Under the pieces are notes generated by a model, which was not told the origin of the DNA, did no database searches, and was given only the letters and a program-made list of their open reading frames with translations. This document shows positions 44,700-52,415 of a DNA stretch of 64,000 nt, piece after piece. This DNA is from Fervidobacterium nodosum Rt17-B1. Its GTDB lineage: Bacteria > Thermotogota > Thermotogae > Thermotogales > Fervidobacteriaceae. Where the stretch lies: positions 558,001-622,000 of the forward strand of contig NC_009718.1 in the NCBI RefSeq assembly GCF_000017545.1, written 5' to 3'. A program made the translations under genes and the position numbers. Numbering within the stretch: the first letter of the stretch is position 1; every line of letters begins with the position of its first letter.

Positions 44700-45699
44700 A
44701 ATCTACAGATTTTTTAATACCTAATCCAAAAGAATCAATCATCTTAATAGTTAAATCCCAAAGTTTTTTGGCTTCTTCCATATCTTTCGCCGGCGGGGCT
44801 AGTTCCTCTATCTTTGTGAGATGGAAAAATTTATCTGTGATATTCTCGACTTCTTTTGAGACGCCTAAATAATACAGCGCTTGTGCTGAAATCTCTGGTG
44901 TTTGCGAAATACTATCTATAAACGTCTTTTTGAACCACCTATAAAGTGCACTGTTATCCCTGCCGGTATTCGTCCTCACCATACCAGGGTGCATCGCATT
45001 TATCGTAACATTGTAAGGTTTCAGTAAGTCTGCGAAGATGTGCATCGTTAAAATCTGAGCAAGCTTTGCACTACCGTAGGCTTTTAAACCGGTGTATCTT
45101 GCCTTTTCAAATTGCAAATCATCCAAATTCAATCCCCACACAGCAAACCTGTACCCTTCAGAACTAACAAGGATAATCCTCCCCTTTTTATCCTCTTTGT
45201 ACTTTTCCAAGAGGTGGTAATTAATAATAAAAGGTGCAAGATAATGGACAACGAAATTCGTTTCAAGCCCATCGACGGTTAATGTGCGCTTGCCTAAATA
45301 CACTCCGGCGTTGTGTATCAAAACATCGATGGGTTCTTTAAGACATGATAAAAACTCAGCAGCTTTGTATATATCTTTCAAACTACTCAAATCAGCTAAA
45401 AAATACTCAATTTTTACGCCAAATTCCCGTTCTATATCTCTAACCAAAGCCTCAGACTTTTCCTTACTCCTATTTATTGTTATCACTCGCGCACCCATAG
45501 AAGCGTACTTCTTCGCTGTATAATAACCAATACCGGAAGTTGCGCCCGTTATCACAACAACCTTCCCATCGCACCTTTCCGTGCATTGCTTTGGCTTTTC
45601 CTTCATATTCTTCAGCATCTCAAAAACATTCGACCATTTGTACTCTCGCCAGTACTTCCACACTTTGCTTTTTTTACTTTTTTTAATTTTTTCCATCAA
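44674..45699 (-). CDS. Short-chain dehydrogenase/reductase (retinol dehydrogenase-like)
   Basis: The SDR core starts after a ~40-residue basic N terminus: VVITGATSGIGYYTAKKYASMG, LIHNAGVYLGKR, VSSEGYR in place of the usual Ser block, and YGSAKLAQI for the Y-x3-K pair, then MHPGMVRTNTG. This is the retinol-dehydrogenase/protochlorophyllide-reductase branch, which acts on hydrophobic isoprenoid or lipid alcohols and ketones. It overlaps the NTF2-like gene before it and the CrtI-like gene after it, so all are co-transcribed. Confidence 0.87.
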   Translation of the reverse strand: MMEKIKKSKKSKVWKYWREYKWSNVFEMLKNMKEKPKQCTERCDGKVVVITGATSGIGYYTAKKYASMGARVITINRSKEKSEALVRDIEREFGVKIEYFLADLSSLKDIYKAAEFLSCLKEPIDVLIHNAGVYLGKRTLTVDGLETNFVVHYLAPFIINYHLLEKYKEDKKGRIILVSSEGYRFAVWGLNLDDLQFEKARYTGLKAYGSAKLAQILTMHIFADLLKPYNVTINAMHPGMVRTNTGRDNSALYRWFKKTFIDSISQTPEISAQALYYLGVSKEVENITDKFFHLTKIEELAPPAKDMEEAKKLWDLTIKMIDSFGLGIKKSVDFDGSDGCA

Positions 45700-46166
45700 C
45701 CAAACACTCTCCTCATGAACTTCCGGTACAGTTTATTAAATCCAGGGATATTGTCAAATATATCCCCCCACAAATCGTAATAATCTCTCTGCGATGCAAT
45801 CTTACCTTCATCGTTAAGAATCAACCTACTTGCACCGTAAACCACAGACTTTCTAGTTTTTTTAAACAATATAGTCATTTCCCACTCAACGAATATCAAA
45901 TTCCCTTCTTTCACAGCGTTTACAATCTTCATCCTCAGCTCTTGCGATCTTTTCGTTAACCTTTCAACCATCGCCTTAAATTCGTCTATACCGTGTATCT
46001 CCTGGATAGAATCCCTGAACACAATATCATCCGCATAGTACGGAAGCAGATGCGACCAATCTAACTTCCCCTGCTCGTTGTAAGTCTTCTCCCAGAGTTC
46101 AATCAACTGTTCCAAACTTTCTATATTATATTTACTGTATTTTTTCTCTTCACTATTCTCTATCAT
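45696..46166 (-). CDS. NTF2/SnoaL-like fold protein
   Basis: The 156-residue protein has the SnoaL-type pattern: a long helix (LIELWEKTYNEQGKLDWSHLL), YYADDIVFRDSIQEIHGIDEFKAMVERL and strands EGNLIFVEWEMTILF and SRLILNDEGKIASQRDYYD. The family includes isomerases, cyclases and small ligand-binding proteins; SnoaL-like proteins commonly accompany SDR genes. Catalytic identity is not readable. It is fused to the operon by a four-base overlap with the SDR gene and follows the Rieske gene by 15 bases. Confidence 0.8.
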   Translation of the reverse strand: MIENSEEKKYSKYNIESLEQLIELWEKTYNEQGKLDWSHLLPYYADDIVFRDSIQEIHGIDEFKAMVERLTKRSQELRMKIVNAVKEGNLIFVEWEMTILFKKTRKSVVYGASRLILNDEGKIASQRDYYDLWGDIFDNIPGFNKLYRKFMRRVFG

Positions 46167-46181
46167 TATTTCTCACCTATC

Positions 46182-47156
46182 TCAACTATTTTTCAAAGCT
46201 TCCCTCTTTTTTCTGTACTCAAGTATAGGCGCATCGCCGGGTATAAGGTTTTCTCCCATGCGAAGCTCGCTCTTCTTTGGAATCTGAGTTTCCACAACAC
46301 GCTTATCTTGGTGTAAAATCTTTCTATTAAACGGCATACCCATCAACGTTATCAACTTATCCAAAAACCTAATCTTCGTAAAACCGATGTAAAACCTCAG
46401 ATAAATCATGGTATGTTCATCATCGATAGGAACAAAAGCAGCCGTTACCCTAATTTTCTCATCTATGTGATTTTGCCACATATTTGGAAACTTAAACTCC
46501 AAGTACACTTGACTTTTTTCATTTAAACCTATCTCCTCGGGTTTTCTCGCAGGTCTTCCATCGTCAACTCGGTTAAAGACATAGAAATAAAACATCGTAT
46601 CTCCAAACCACTTAACAATTGGACCATCCACAACTGTCCTATTGCCCCTACCAATAGTGTTGTAATGCACAAACGGTACATGCACAACATCAAGCTGATT
46701 CTCTATAGCCCGCGAATAGTGTACATTCCAAACTTCTTTAAATTCACTGTAACTCAAATCATCCGTTATATCCTCAAAATACGTCGGTGGATTTGTTGGC
46801 TCACCGTCACCATACCAAATCCAGATAAAATCCGCTAATTCGTAAGTATGATAAGCTTTGACCTTAAAATTCTCATTTACCGGTGTATTTCTTCCGTTTG
46901 CAGGAATCACGCACACCCGTCCAGTTGAATCGTACTCAAAACCATGGAATGGACACATAACACGCTCGCCATTTGAAAGAATCTTTCCATGTGAAATAGA
47001 AGCTCCTCTGTGACAACATACATCGGAAATACAATGAACCTTCCCTGCCTCATCTCTCCAAAGTGCAAGTTTCTCACCAAACCTAGTAACACCTATAAGC
47101 TCTCCCTTTTTAACCTCTTTAGAAGAAAGCACAATATACCATTGATTCTTTATCAT
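46182..47156 (-). CDS. Rieske-type ring-hydroxylating oxygenase
   Basis: The N-terminal Rieske domain has the two Cys-His pairs CCHRG (about residues 47-51) and CPFHGF (about 68-73), binding a 2Fe-2S cluster. The C-terminal domain keeps the mononuclear-iron set in ENQLDVVHVPFVH (about 151-163), where two His and a later carboxylate bind iron. At 324 residues it is close to the short Rieske monooxygenases of the VanA/CAO/desaturase type. Such enzymes need O2 and electrons from a partner reductase, and no reductase is encoded nearby. It is in a lipid/carotenoid-like operon in a presumably anaerobic host. Confidence 0.87.
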   Translation of the reverse strand: MIKNQWYIVLSSKEVKKGELIGVTRFGEKLALWRDEAGKVHCISDVCCHRGASISHGKILSNGERVMCPFHGFEYDSTGRVCVIPANGRNTPVNENFKVKAYHTYELADFIWIWYGDGEPTNPPTYFEDITDDLSYSEFKEVWNVHYSRAIENQLDVVHVPFVHYNTIGRGNRTVVDGPIVKWFGDTMFYFYVFNRVDDGRPARKPEEIGLNEKSQVYLEFKFPNMWQNHIDEKIRVTAAFVPIDDEHTMIYLRFYIGFTKIRFLDKLITLMGMPFNRKILHQDKRVVETQIPKKSELRMGENLIPGDAPILEYRKKREALKNS

Positions 47157-47171
47157 ATAACTCTCCCCCTT

Positions 47172-47819
47172 TTACTTTCTAATTTTTAAAAAATAATTTC
47201 TCAATTCCACGCGATGTTTGTAGAAAACTACAATAGCATTTCCAACGTACAGTACAACCAACTCAGGCATACCATTGAAAGCTTTCCAAATTGTGTAAAA
47301 AAGCAAAGCGACGAACCCTAACAACACTCTGAAAGCATCCTTTTCTGGATTTGTCTTTTTCTTCCCTTTAATTCTGTTGAATATGGAAAAGATTGTAAAA
47401 ACACATCCTAATAACATAGGTCCTTCCCACTTAGTCAAAACAGACCAAGCGCCAAACATCGTTGCAACAGCCTTCCCACCTTTGAATTTTAAAAAAGGAG
47501 AAAACGCATGCCCTAAAATTCCCGCAAGCGCCGCAACAGCTAAAACGTATCTATTTATGTTAATTAAACTAAAAGAATCCTTCCAAGCAAAAAAAGTAAG
47601 TGGTAAAACGCCTTTAAAGTAATCCAATGCTAAAGCCAAAAATCCATATTTCCAACCTGCGGCTCTCCAAAGATTCGTCGAACCGGGATTGCCATCTCTT
47701 ACTTTCCTCAAATCAATACCTTTCAACTTCGCTATAATATACGAATACATAACAGATCCTGATAAAAATTGAAGAAATATCAAGGCAACATAAAATATAT
47801 AGATTTGCAAATTCCTCAT
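47172..47819 (-). CDS. PlsY-like glycerol-3-phosphate acyltransferase family protein
   Basis: The 215-residue membrane protein has the PlsY signatures: SGSVMYSYIIAKLKGIDLRKVRDGNPGSTNLWRAAG (in part), LGHAFSPFLKFKGGKAVATMFG and a late, degenerate third motif. PlsY acylates glycerol-3-phosphate with acyl-phosphate. In this setting it may instead acylate the product of the operon. AGGAGG is seven bases before the ATG. It is the first gene of the six-gene unit on the left of the IS110 element, and its upstream region is interrupted by that element. Confidence 0.82.
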   Translation of the reverse strand: MRNLQIYIFYVALIFLQFLSGSVMYSYIIAKLKGIDLRKVRDGNPGSTNLWRAAGWKYGFLALALDYFKGVLPLTFFAWKDSFSLININRYVLAVAALAGILGHAFSPFLKFKGGKAVATMFGAWSVLTKWEGPMLLGCVFTIFSIFNRIKGKKKTNPEKDAFRVLLGFVALLFYTIWKAFNGMPELVVLYVGNAIVVFYKHRVELRNYFLKIRK

Positions 47820-48004
47820 ACATTATCCTCCTACTCTTCAAAGAAATATTTTTGATTAGCCTCCTGAAATACGTTTTTTCTTATTTTTTCAAAAAATTCT
47901 TACTTCCCTTTCTTTTCCAAAAGAGTTTATCTAAAATCTTAATAATTTTAATTTTTTATCTTTAATGAATTAATTCATTATTTTTATGTCGCTTTATTCC
48001 TTCT

Positions 48005-48174
48005 TAGATTATTTTTTTTAACTACTTCCCCACCATTTTCCCTCAAACTAACCCTCTTATGCCCACCTGGTTTGTTCCACACTCTCACATTCCTTCGTCC
48101 TATTTGAGGTATGGTGAGTTTGCTTATTCTCGTATCCTGGTTACTTTCCTAATGGAGGTGACCGGCTTTCTCAC
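48005..48174 (-). ncRNA. Candidate bridge/seeker RNA region of the IS110-family element
   Basis: After the frameshifted stop at 48175 the minus strand runs ~170 bases without a gene. It is rich in G (blocks like CCAGGTGGG and GGTGGGG) unlike the AT-rich flanks. GGTGAG at 48170-48175 can pair with CTCACC at 48113-48118, enclosing a ~50-base domain with further short stems. IS110-group elements encode target-guiding RNA in such non-coding ends (the IS1111 subgroup downstream of the recombinase). The assignment rests on position and composition only. Confidence 0.3.
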
Positions 48175-48278
48175 CTATACATATACTCTCTCCGGTTCAT
48201 ATCTTGTCTTGCTTTTCACTAACTTGAATATTATCCTTATCATTTTCAATCCTATTGCTATCAATGCTTGTGTCTCTT

Positions 48279-49433
48279 TTAATGGATTTTTTCTCTTTTC
48301 CTCAGTTTTAAATATTTTTCCATTATTTCACGGTTATGTCTTATCACCGTTTTTGCCATCAAGTATATTATTTTCCTCAGTAACGGCCGCCCTCTTTTTG
48401 TTATCCGCGTTTTTCCTTTGTGTTCTCCAGAACTTTCTTCGTACAGGTTCAATCCAGCTAATTTCCTTATTTGTTTCCAGCTTTTAAACCTGCTTAACCC
48501 TCCTGTCTCTCCTAATATCGTGGCTGTCATTACCGTTCCTATCCCTGGCACACTTTCTATATATTCCCCTTCTTCTGTTTCTTCTATCATTTTTTTCATC
48601 TCTTCTTCTAGCTCTTGAATTTGTCTTGTTAATAGCTCTATTTCTTCCAATAGCATCCTTAATTTCATTTTCGCACTTTTTTGCCCTGCTCTTACTCCTA
48701 CCGATTCTCTCGCTGCTTCGTATATCTTCCGCGCCCTACTTTTCCAGTCTTTCCCCTTTGTCGATTCTTTCAATACACTTTCTATTTCTTCTACTCCAAC
48801 TCTTAATATCTCTTCCGGAAATGGATAGGTCTTTAATAATTTCATCGAACCTTCCGAAAATATGTTTTTGTATATCTTCTCATACTCAGGAAAGTATTCG
48901 TCTATTATAGCTATTACAATATTTTTTGAATTTTTTCTCTTACTTACTAATTGTTCCCTTGTCGTGGTTAATACTTTTAACTCACTATACACATCATTTG
49001 ATAAATGCATATCGAAATATCTTCCATCTTTGATTAATTTGGCTATTAATCCTGCATCTTTCTTGTCATTTTTACTAGGTGAGTTATCATCAAATTCTTT
49101 GCTTTTCTTCACATGATATGGATTTACTCCAACAAGATAATTTACTTGCTCGTTAGATTTCATTTGCCAAGCTAAAACCTTCCAATAATGCCCTGATGGT
49201 TCCATGCCTAAGATTACGTTGTTTAACCCTTCCTTTTGCTTAATAATTCTTATTTTTTCCTCTAACATTTTAATACCATCTATGGTATTATTAATCTTGA
49301 AAGGGCTAATCAAATCAATTCCACGATAATCAGTCATCCTAACCCAATGATTTCTTTTAGCAACATCAATACCGACAATTAGAGTGTCTTGAGAAATTCT
49401 TGAAACTTTTGGATTAACATACTTTTGTTCCAT
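48279..49433 (-). CDS. IS110-family recombinase (DEDD), probable -1 frameshift extension to 48175
   Basis: The RuvC-like N terminus carries the DEDD set: VGIDVAK (D23), MEPSGHYW (E78), NDKKDA (D123, D126). The C terminus has SVPGIGTVMTATILGETGGL and the Ser-bearing ESSGEHKGKTRITKRGRPLLR of the Tnp_20 domain. The zero frame stops after 384 residues (KLRKREKIH). A slippery T-TTA-AAA lies 24 bases earlier (plus coordinates 48306-48312). A -1 slip there gives KTEEKRKNPLKETQALIAIGLK and 43 further residues with the normal family ending, stop at 48175-48177. Either programmed frameshifting or a base indel explains this. The start follows AGGAGG. Confidence 0.9.
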   Translation of the reverse strand: MEQKYVNPKVSRISQDTLIVGIDVAKRNHWVRMTDYRGIDLISPFKINNTIDGIKMLEEKIRIIKQKEGLNNVILGMEPSGHYWKVLAWQMKSNEQVNYLVGVNPYHVKKSKEFDDNSPSKNDKKDAGLIAKLIKDGRYFDMHLSNDVYSELKVLTTTREQLVSKRKNSKNIVIAIIDEYFPEYEKIYKNIFSEGSMKLLKTYPFPEEILRVGVEEIESVLKESTKGKDWKSRARKIYEAARESVGVRAGQKSAKMKLRMLLEEIELLTRQIQELEEEMKKMIEETEEGEYIESVPGIGTVMTATILGETGGLSRFKSWKQIRKLAGLNLYEESSGEHKGKTRITKRGRPLLRKIIYLMAKTVIRHNREIMEKYLKLRKREKIH

Positions 49434-49434
49434 G

Positions 49435-49491
49435 GTATCGCCTCCTGATTTTAGTGTGATGGGGTAATTATATATTATCAGGAGGCGATAC
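49435..49491 (-). promoter_or_regulatory. Hairpin hiding the recombinase ribosome site
   Basis: GTATCGCCTCCTGAT (49435-49449) is the exact reverse complement of 49477-49491, with a 27-base loop. Read leftward, the 3' arm contains the AGGAGG that serves the recombinase ATG. Transcripts entering from outside would fold this site away, while ones starting in the loop would not. A T-run follows on the plus strand, so it may also end rightward transcripts. Confidence 0.75.
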
Positions 49492-49556
49492 TTTTTTCAA
49501 AATCTATTTTTCCTTACAGGAATGCTTGTGTACTTTAAATACATTTAAATACATTT

Positions 49557-50684
49557 TTATTTAAACTTTATTTCCCTTCCACGCCATGTAACTTTCTTAA
49601 GGATTGTGGTTTTGTACAAAGAATAAAGAAAAACAACAGCAAAGAAAATAAAATGTAGCGGATAAATGATCGCATCGTACCATTTGTAATCACCTATCGG
49701 TTTGGAAAGAAGATAGACTATAATTGTAAACCCTGCGTACCTTAAAACCACATACCCCAACGGCATATTAAAAGAAGCAAAAGACGAATAAAAACCAGAC
49801 AACCAAATAAGAGCTATGAGAAAATTTAACAATCCATTGCTAATAGCCCCTGAAGACATATTTTTCGAAAACCCATCGAAAAGTTGTCTAAAACCATTTG
49901 GATACATCCTAAATTTGACAACACTTTTACCAAGCAAATTCGTCACCCTAATACCACTCTCAACATACAACTTCCCAAGCTTTATATCCTCCAGCACTGA
50001 ATCCTTTATCGTTACATGTCCGCCAGTCTTTTCGTAATCTTTCCTCGAAGTTAGTATAACAGGTCCGAATGCCCCAACAGGCTTTTCAGAGGGAAAACCC
50101 AACATATTACCAGCGTACGTAACGACAAGGTTAAAAACCAAATTCAAATGCTCATAAAACTTCTCAAACCTTTGGTACGGCCAAACGGATATTAAACCGC
50201 CGTATCTTCTGTAATTACTAACCAAAGCTTCCAAAGTCTTCTCACCGGGCTCGACATCCGCATCCATAAAAATCAAAATATTACCTGACGAATGCTTGTA
50301 ACCATTCCAAATTGCCCAAGATTTTCCAACCCACCCCTCAGGCGGTTCTTCTTTTAAACTAATCAACTTAATACTTTCATTATCATTCTGGAATGCCTTT
50401 ACAATCTTCGCGGTTCTATCGATAGAATTATCATCCACAACTATGACCTCATAAGGTTTAACCGTTTGCAAATTTAAAAGGCTTAAAATCTTACCGATAT
50501 TACTCTCCTCATTCCTTGCTGGTATGATAACGGAAATACTAAATCCATTTTCTTGAGAATTTTCAACACTCTTAATTTCCTCAGCATCCAAGTACCTTCT
50601 CTTTGAAAAGAAAAAATAGATAAAAGATATAAACACAGAAAAACCAATCACTAAAAGATGAAGTGGAATATCTAAAAACCTCAA
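49557..50684 (-). CDS. Membrane glycosyltransferase family 2, CrtQ-like
   Basis: An N-terminal helix is followed by a GT-A domain: SVIIPARNEESNIGKIL, VIVVDDNSIDRTAKI, FMDADVEPG (D-x-D) and EDIKLGKL. Three or four helices close the protein. The plan matches 4,4'-diaponeurosporenoate glycosyltransferase (CrtQ) and related polyprenyl/carotenoid glycosyltransferases. A TTG at 50684 has AAGGGG eight bases upstream and is preferred. An in-frame ATG at 50732 has no visible site. It lies upstream of the plsY-like gene on the same strand, separated by the IS110 element, and is divergent from an MFS gene. Confidence 0.85.
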   Translation of the reverse strand: MRFLDIPLHLLVIGFSVFISFIYFFFSKRRYLDAEEIKSVENSQENGFSISVIIPARNEESNIGKILSLLNLQTVKPYEVIVVDDNSIDRTAKIVKAFQNDNESIKLISLKEEPPEGWVGKSWAIWNGYKHSSGNILIFMDADVEPGEKTLEALVSNYRRYGGLISVWPYQRFEKFYEHLNLVFNLVVTYAGNMLGFPSEKPVGAFGPVILTSRKDYEKTGGHVTIKDSVLEDIKLGKLYVESGIRVTNLLGKSVVKFRMYPNGFRQLFDGFSKNMSSGAISNGLLNFLIALIWLSGFYSSFASFNMPLGYVVLRYAGFTIIVYLLSKPIGDYKWYDAIIYPLHFIFFAVVFLYSLYKTTILKKVTWRGREIKFK

Positions 50685-50752
50685 TCCATTTTCCCCTTTC
50701 TTTTTTACATCTTTGATATTTATTATTATCATACATCATTCAAAATTATACA

Positions 50753-50798
50753 TTGACTATTTCAAAAAAATTAGTATAATTAGTCTATACTTAGTCTA
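50753..50798 (+). promoter_or_regulatory. MFS promoter with direct-repeat operator
   Basis: TTGACT (50753-50758) and TATAAT (50775-50780) are 16 bases apart. TTAGTCTA occurs at 50780-50787 and again at 50791-50798, exactly 11 bases later, with a partial copy TTAGTATA at 50771. The copies cover the -10 and likely start point, as expected for a repressor site. They also lie upstream of the divergent glycosyltransferase. Confidence 0.6.
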
Positions 50799-50845
50799 AT
50801 ATAATCAAAAATAAAAATATAAAAAATATACAGAGGTGAATACAA

Positions 50846-52069
50846 ATGGAAGAGAAGTTATCAAGTATTAACGGTATTGACAAAACTAAAAAGGTTTTAA
50901 CAACATTATTCTTTATAGTCTTTGCTGACATGCTTGGTTTTGGCTTAATTATACCATTACTTCCGTACTATGCGAAAGAATTTGGAGCAAAAGACATTGT
51001 GATAGGATTCCTCTCCATGATATACCCATTGGGTCAAATCTTCGCATCGCCACTCATAGGGAGGATGTCTGACAAATTCGGAAGGAAAATCGCGCTCCTT
51101 TTGAGTGTTGGTGGCACATTCCTATCCCTCTTGTTACTTGGCTTTGCGAAATCACTAACGTTGATATTCATTTCAAGACTTTTAGATGGATTAACAGGTG
51201 GGAATATAACCGTAGCGCAATCTTACATAAGCGATTTCACAGACAAAAAATCACGTGCCAAAAGCTTAGGACTTATAGGCGCAGCATTTGGTTTAGGATT
51301 TATTTTAGGACCTGCAATAGGAGGATTTTTAAGCAGGTGGGGTTTCCACGTCCCAGCATTCTTCGCCGCAGGTCTTTCGTTCGTAAACCTTCTAAATATT
51401 ATATTCCTCTTACCTGACTCCAAACCAGTGGAAGACGCAAAGAGAGTTCCATTCACATTCGAAGAGATGAAAAAAACAATCAGCAGACCTGTTGTGTTTT
51501 ACCTTCTTTTAACGAAATTCTTTTATTCATTTGGATTCACAACATTTGAATCCACGTTCGCATTATTTGCACTCAGAAGACTCAACTTGCCTCTTTCTCA
51601 AACAAGCTTCGTCTTGGCGTATGTTGGAATTCTCATAGCATTCACACAAGGATTCCTTGTTGGAAAAATTACCAAAAAGTATAAAGAAGATGATATAATA
51701 AAATCACTGATATTTGTGGTAGTACCATTTTTGATACTTTACTCATTCTCAGCAAACCTAATCACACTCATTTTACTCTTAACACCTCTATCTGTTATAT
51801 CTGGACTAATAGGAGTTTCCGTAAACTCCATCGCAACGAAAACAGTTGAAAGAGACAGATTAGGTGGTACACTTGGGATATTCAATTCCGTTGATAGTTT
51901 AACAAGGATAATAAGCCCTCTTTTTGGTGCTTTAATAATCCAATACATAGGTCCAAAATACCTTGGACTATTCATCGGCACTTCACTTCTAATAAGCTCA
52001 TTTATCTTCTTCTTCCTATTCGCACCAAATTACGAAACATATCAAAAAAGCGAAAATTACGCAGTTTAA
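50846..52069 (+). CDS. Major facilitator superfamily exporter (tetracycline-resistance-like)
   Basis: Twelve helices and drug/H+ antiporter motifs are visible: FGLIIPLLPYYAKEFG (helix 1 region), GRMSDKFGRKIALL (motif A, about residues 72-85), LDGLTGGNITVAQSYISD (motif B) and GLGFILGPAIGGFLS (motif C). It is closest to TetA/YqgE-like 12-helix exporters. Function is probably export of small hydrophobic compounds. ATG follows CAGAGGTGA. It is followed 35 bases later by a DUF3783 gene on the same strand, probably one transcript. Confidence 0.88.
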   Translation: MEEKLSSINGIDKTKKVLTTLFFIVFADMLGFGLIIPLLPYYAKEFGAKDIVIGFLSMIYPLGQIFASPLIGRMSDKFGRKIALLLSVGGTFLSLLLLGFAKSLTLIFISRLLDGLTGGNITVAQSYISDFTDKKSRAKSLGLIGAAFGLGFILGPAIGGFLSRWGFHVPAFFAAGLSFVNLLNIIFLLPDSKPVEDAKRVPFTFEEMKKTISRPVVFYLLLTKFFYSFGFTTFESTFALFALRRLNLPLSQTSFVLAYVGILIAFTQGFLVGKITKKYKEDDIIKSLIFVVVPFLILYSFSANLITLILLLTPLSVISGLIGVSVNSIATKTVERDRLGGTLGIFNSVDSLTRIISPLFGALIIQYIGPKYLGLFIGTSLLISSFIFFFLFAPNYETYQKSENYAV

Positions 52070-52104
52070 TTAATTTAGTATTTAGCATAAGGGGGAGAAA
52101 ACCA

Positions 52105-52335
52105 ATGGAAGAAACAAGCCAAAACAGAAAAGTTGTCTTACTTCACAACTTTGAAAAATCAGAAATACTAAAACTCATGAAAGCGGTCAAAGAGACATTC
52201 CCAGGTGAAGAGATAATCTTCGCAAGCACAACACCAACAAGCTTAGAATGGAAAGTCAAAGACCTAATCGACGAACTCAACAAAGAACATGAGGAATTTA
52301 AAAAAATGAAACAAAATCAGCAGAACCAAAAATAA
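52105..52335 (+). CDS. DUF3783 small protein
   Basis: The 76-residue protein matches DUF3783 in length and core: VVLLHNFEKSEILKLMKAVK, then FASTTPTSLEWKVKDLIDELNKEHEEF. It has one alpha/beta unit and a charged C-terminal helix. No function is established. GGGGGAGA precedes the ATG. It ends near a hairpin shared with the convergent protease gene. Confidence 0.75.
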   Translation: MEETSQNRKVVLLHNFEKSEILKLMKAVKETFPGEEIIFASTTPTSLEWKVKDLIDELNKEHEEFKKMKQNQQNQK

Positions 52336-52347
52336 AAAAATAAAAAA

Positions 52348-52377
52348 TAGAAGGCAGGCTCAAAAGCCTGCCTTCTA
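52348..52377. terminator. Terminator between DUF3783 and subtilase genes
   Basis: A 13-bp stem (52348-52360 with 52365-52377) has a 4-base loop CAAA. Read leftward it is followed by a long T-run, so it ends the subtilase transcript well; the plus-strand tail is weaker. Confidence 0.85.
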
Positions 52378-52415
52378 TATTACATATTTTCGTATTTTTT
52401 AGTTTATTTAGTTTA

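Larger units (their letters stand above)
48000..49500 (-). mobile_element. IS110-family insertion sequence
   Basis: The element includes a DEDD recombinase gene, a ~170-base non-coding 3' end and a short 5' end with a hairpin. It lies between plsY-like and glycosyltransferase genes of one gene set. IS110 elements lack terminal inverted repeats and usually make no target duplication, so the exact ends cannot be set; the limits given are approximate. Confidence 0.8.

Noticed and set aside
47856-49450. CCTCCTGA near 47860 and 49441 as flanking repeats of the IS110 element
   Set aside because: Both are complements of ribosome-binding sites (AGGAGG) before leftward genes, so the match is expected without transposition.
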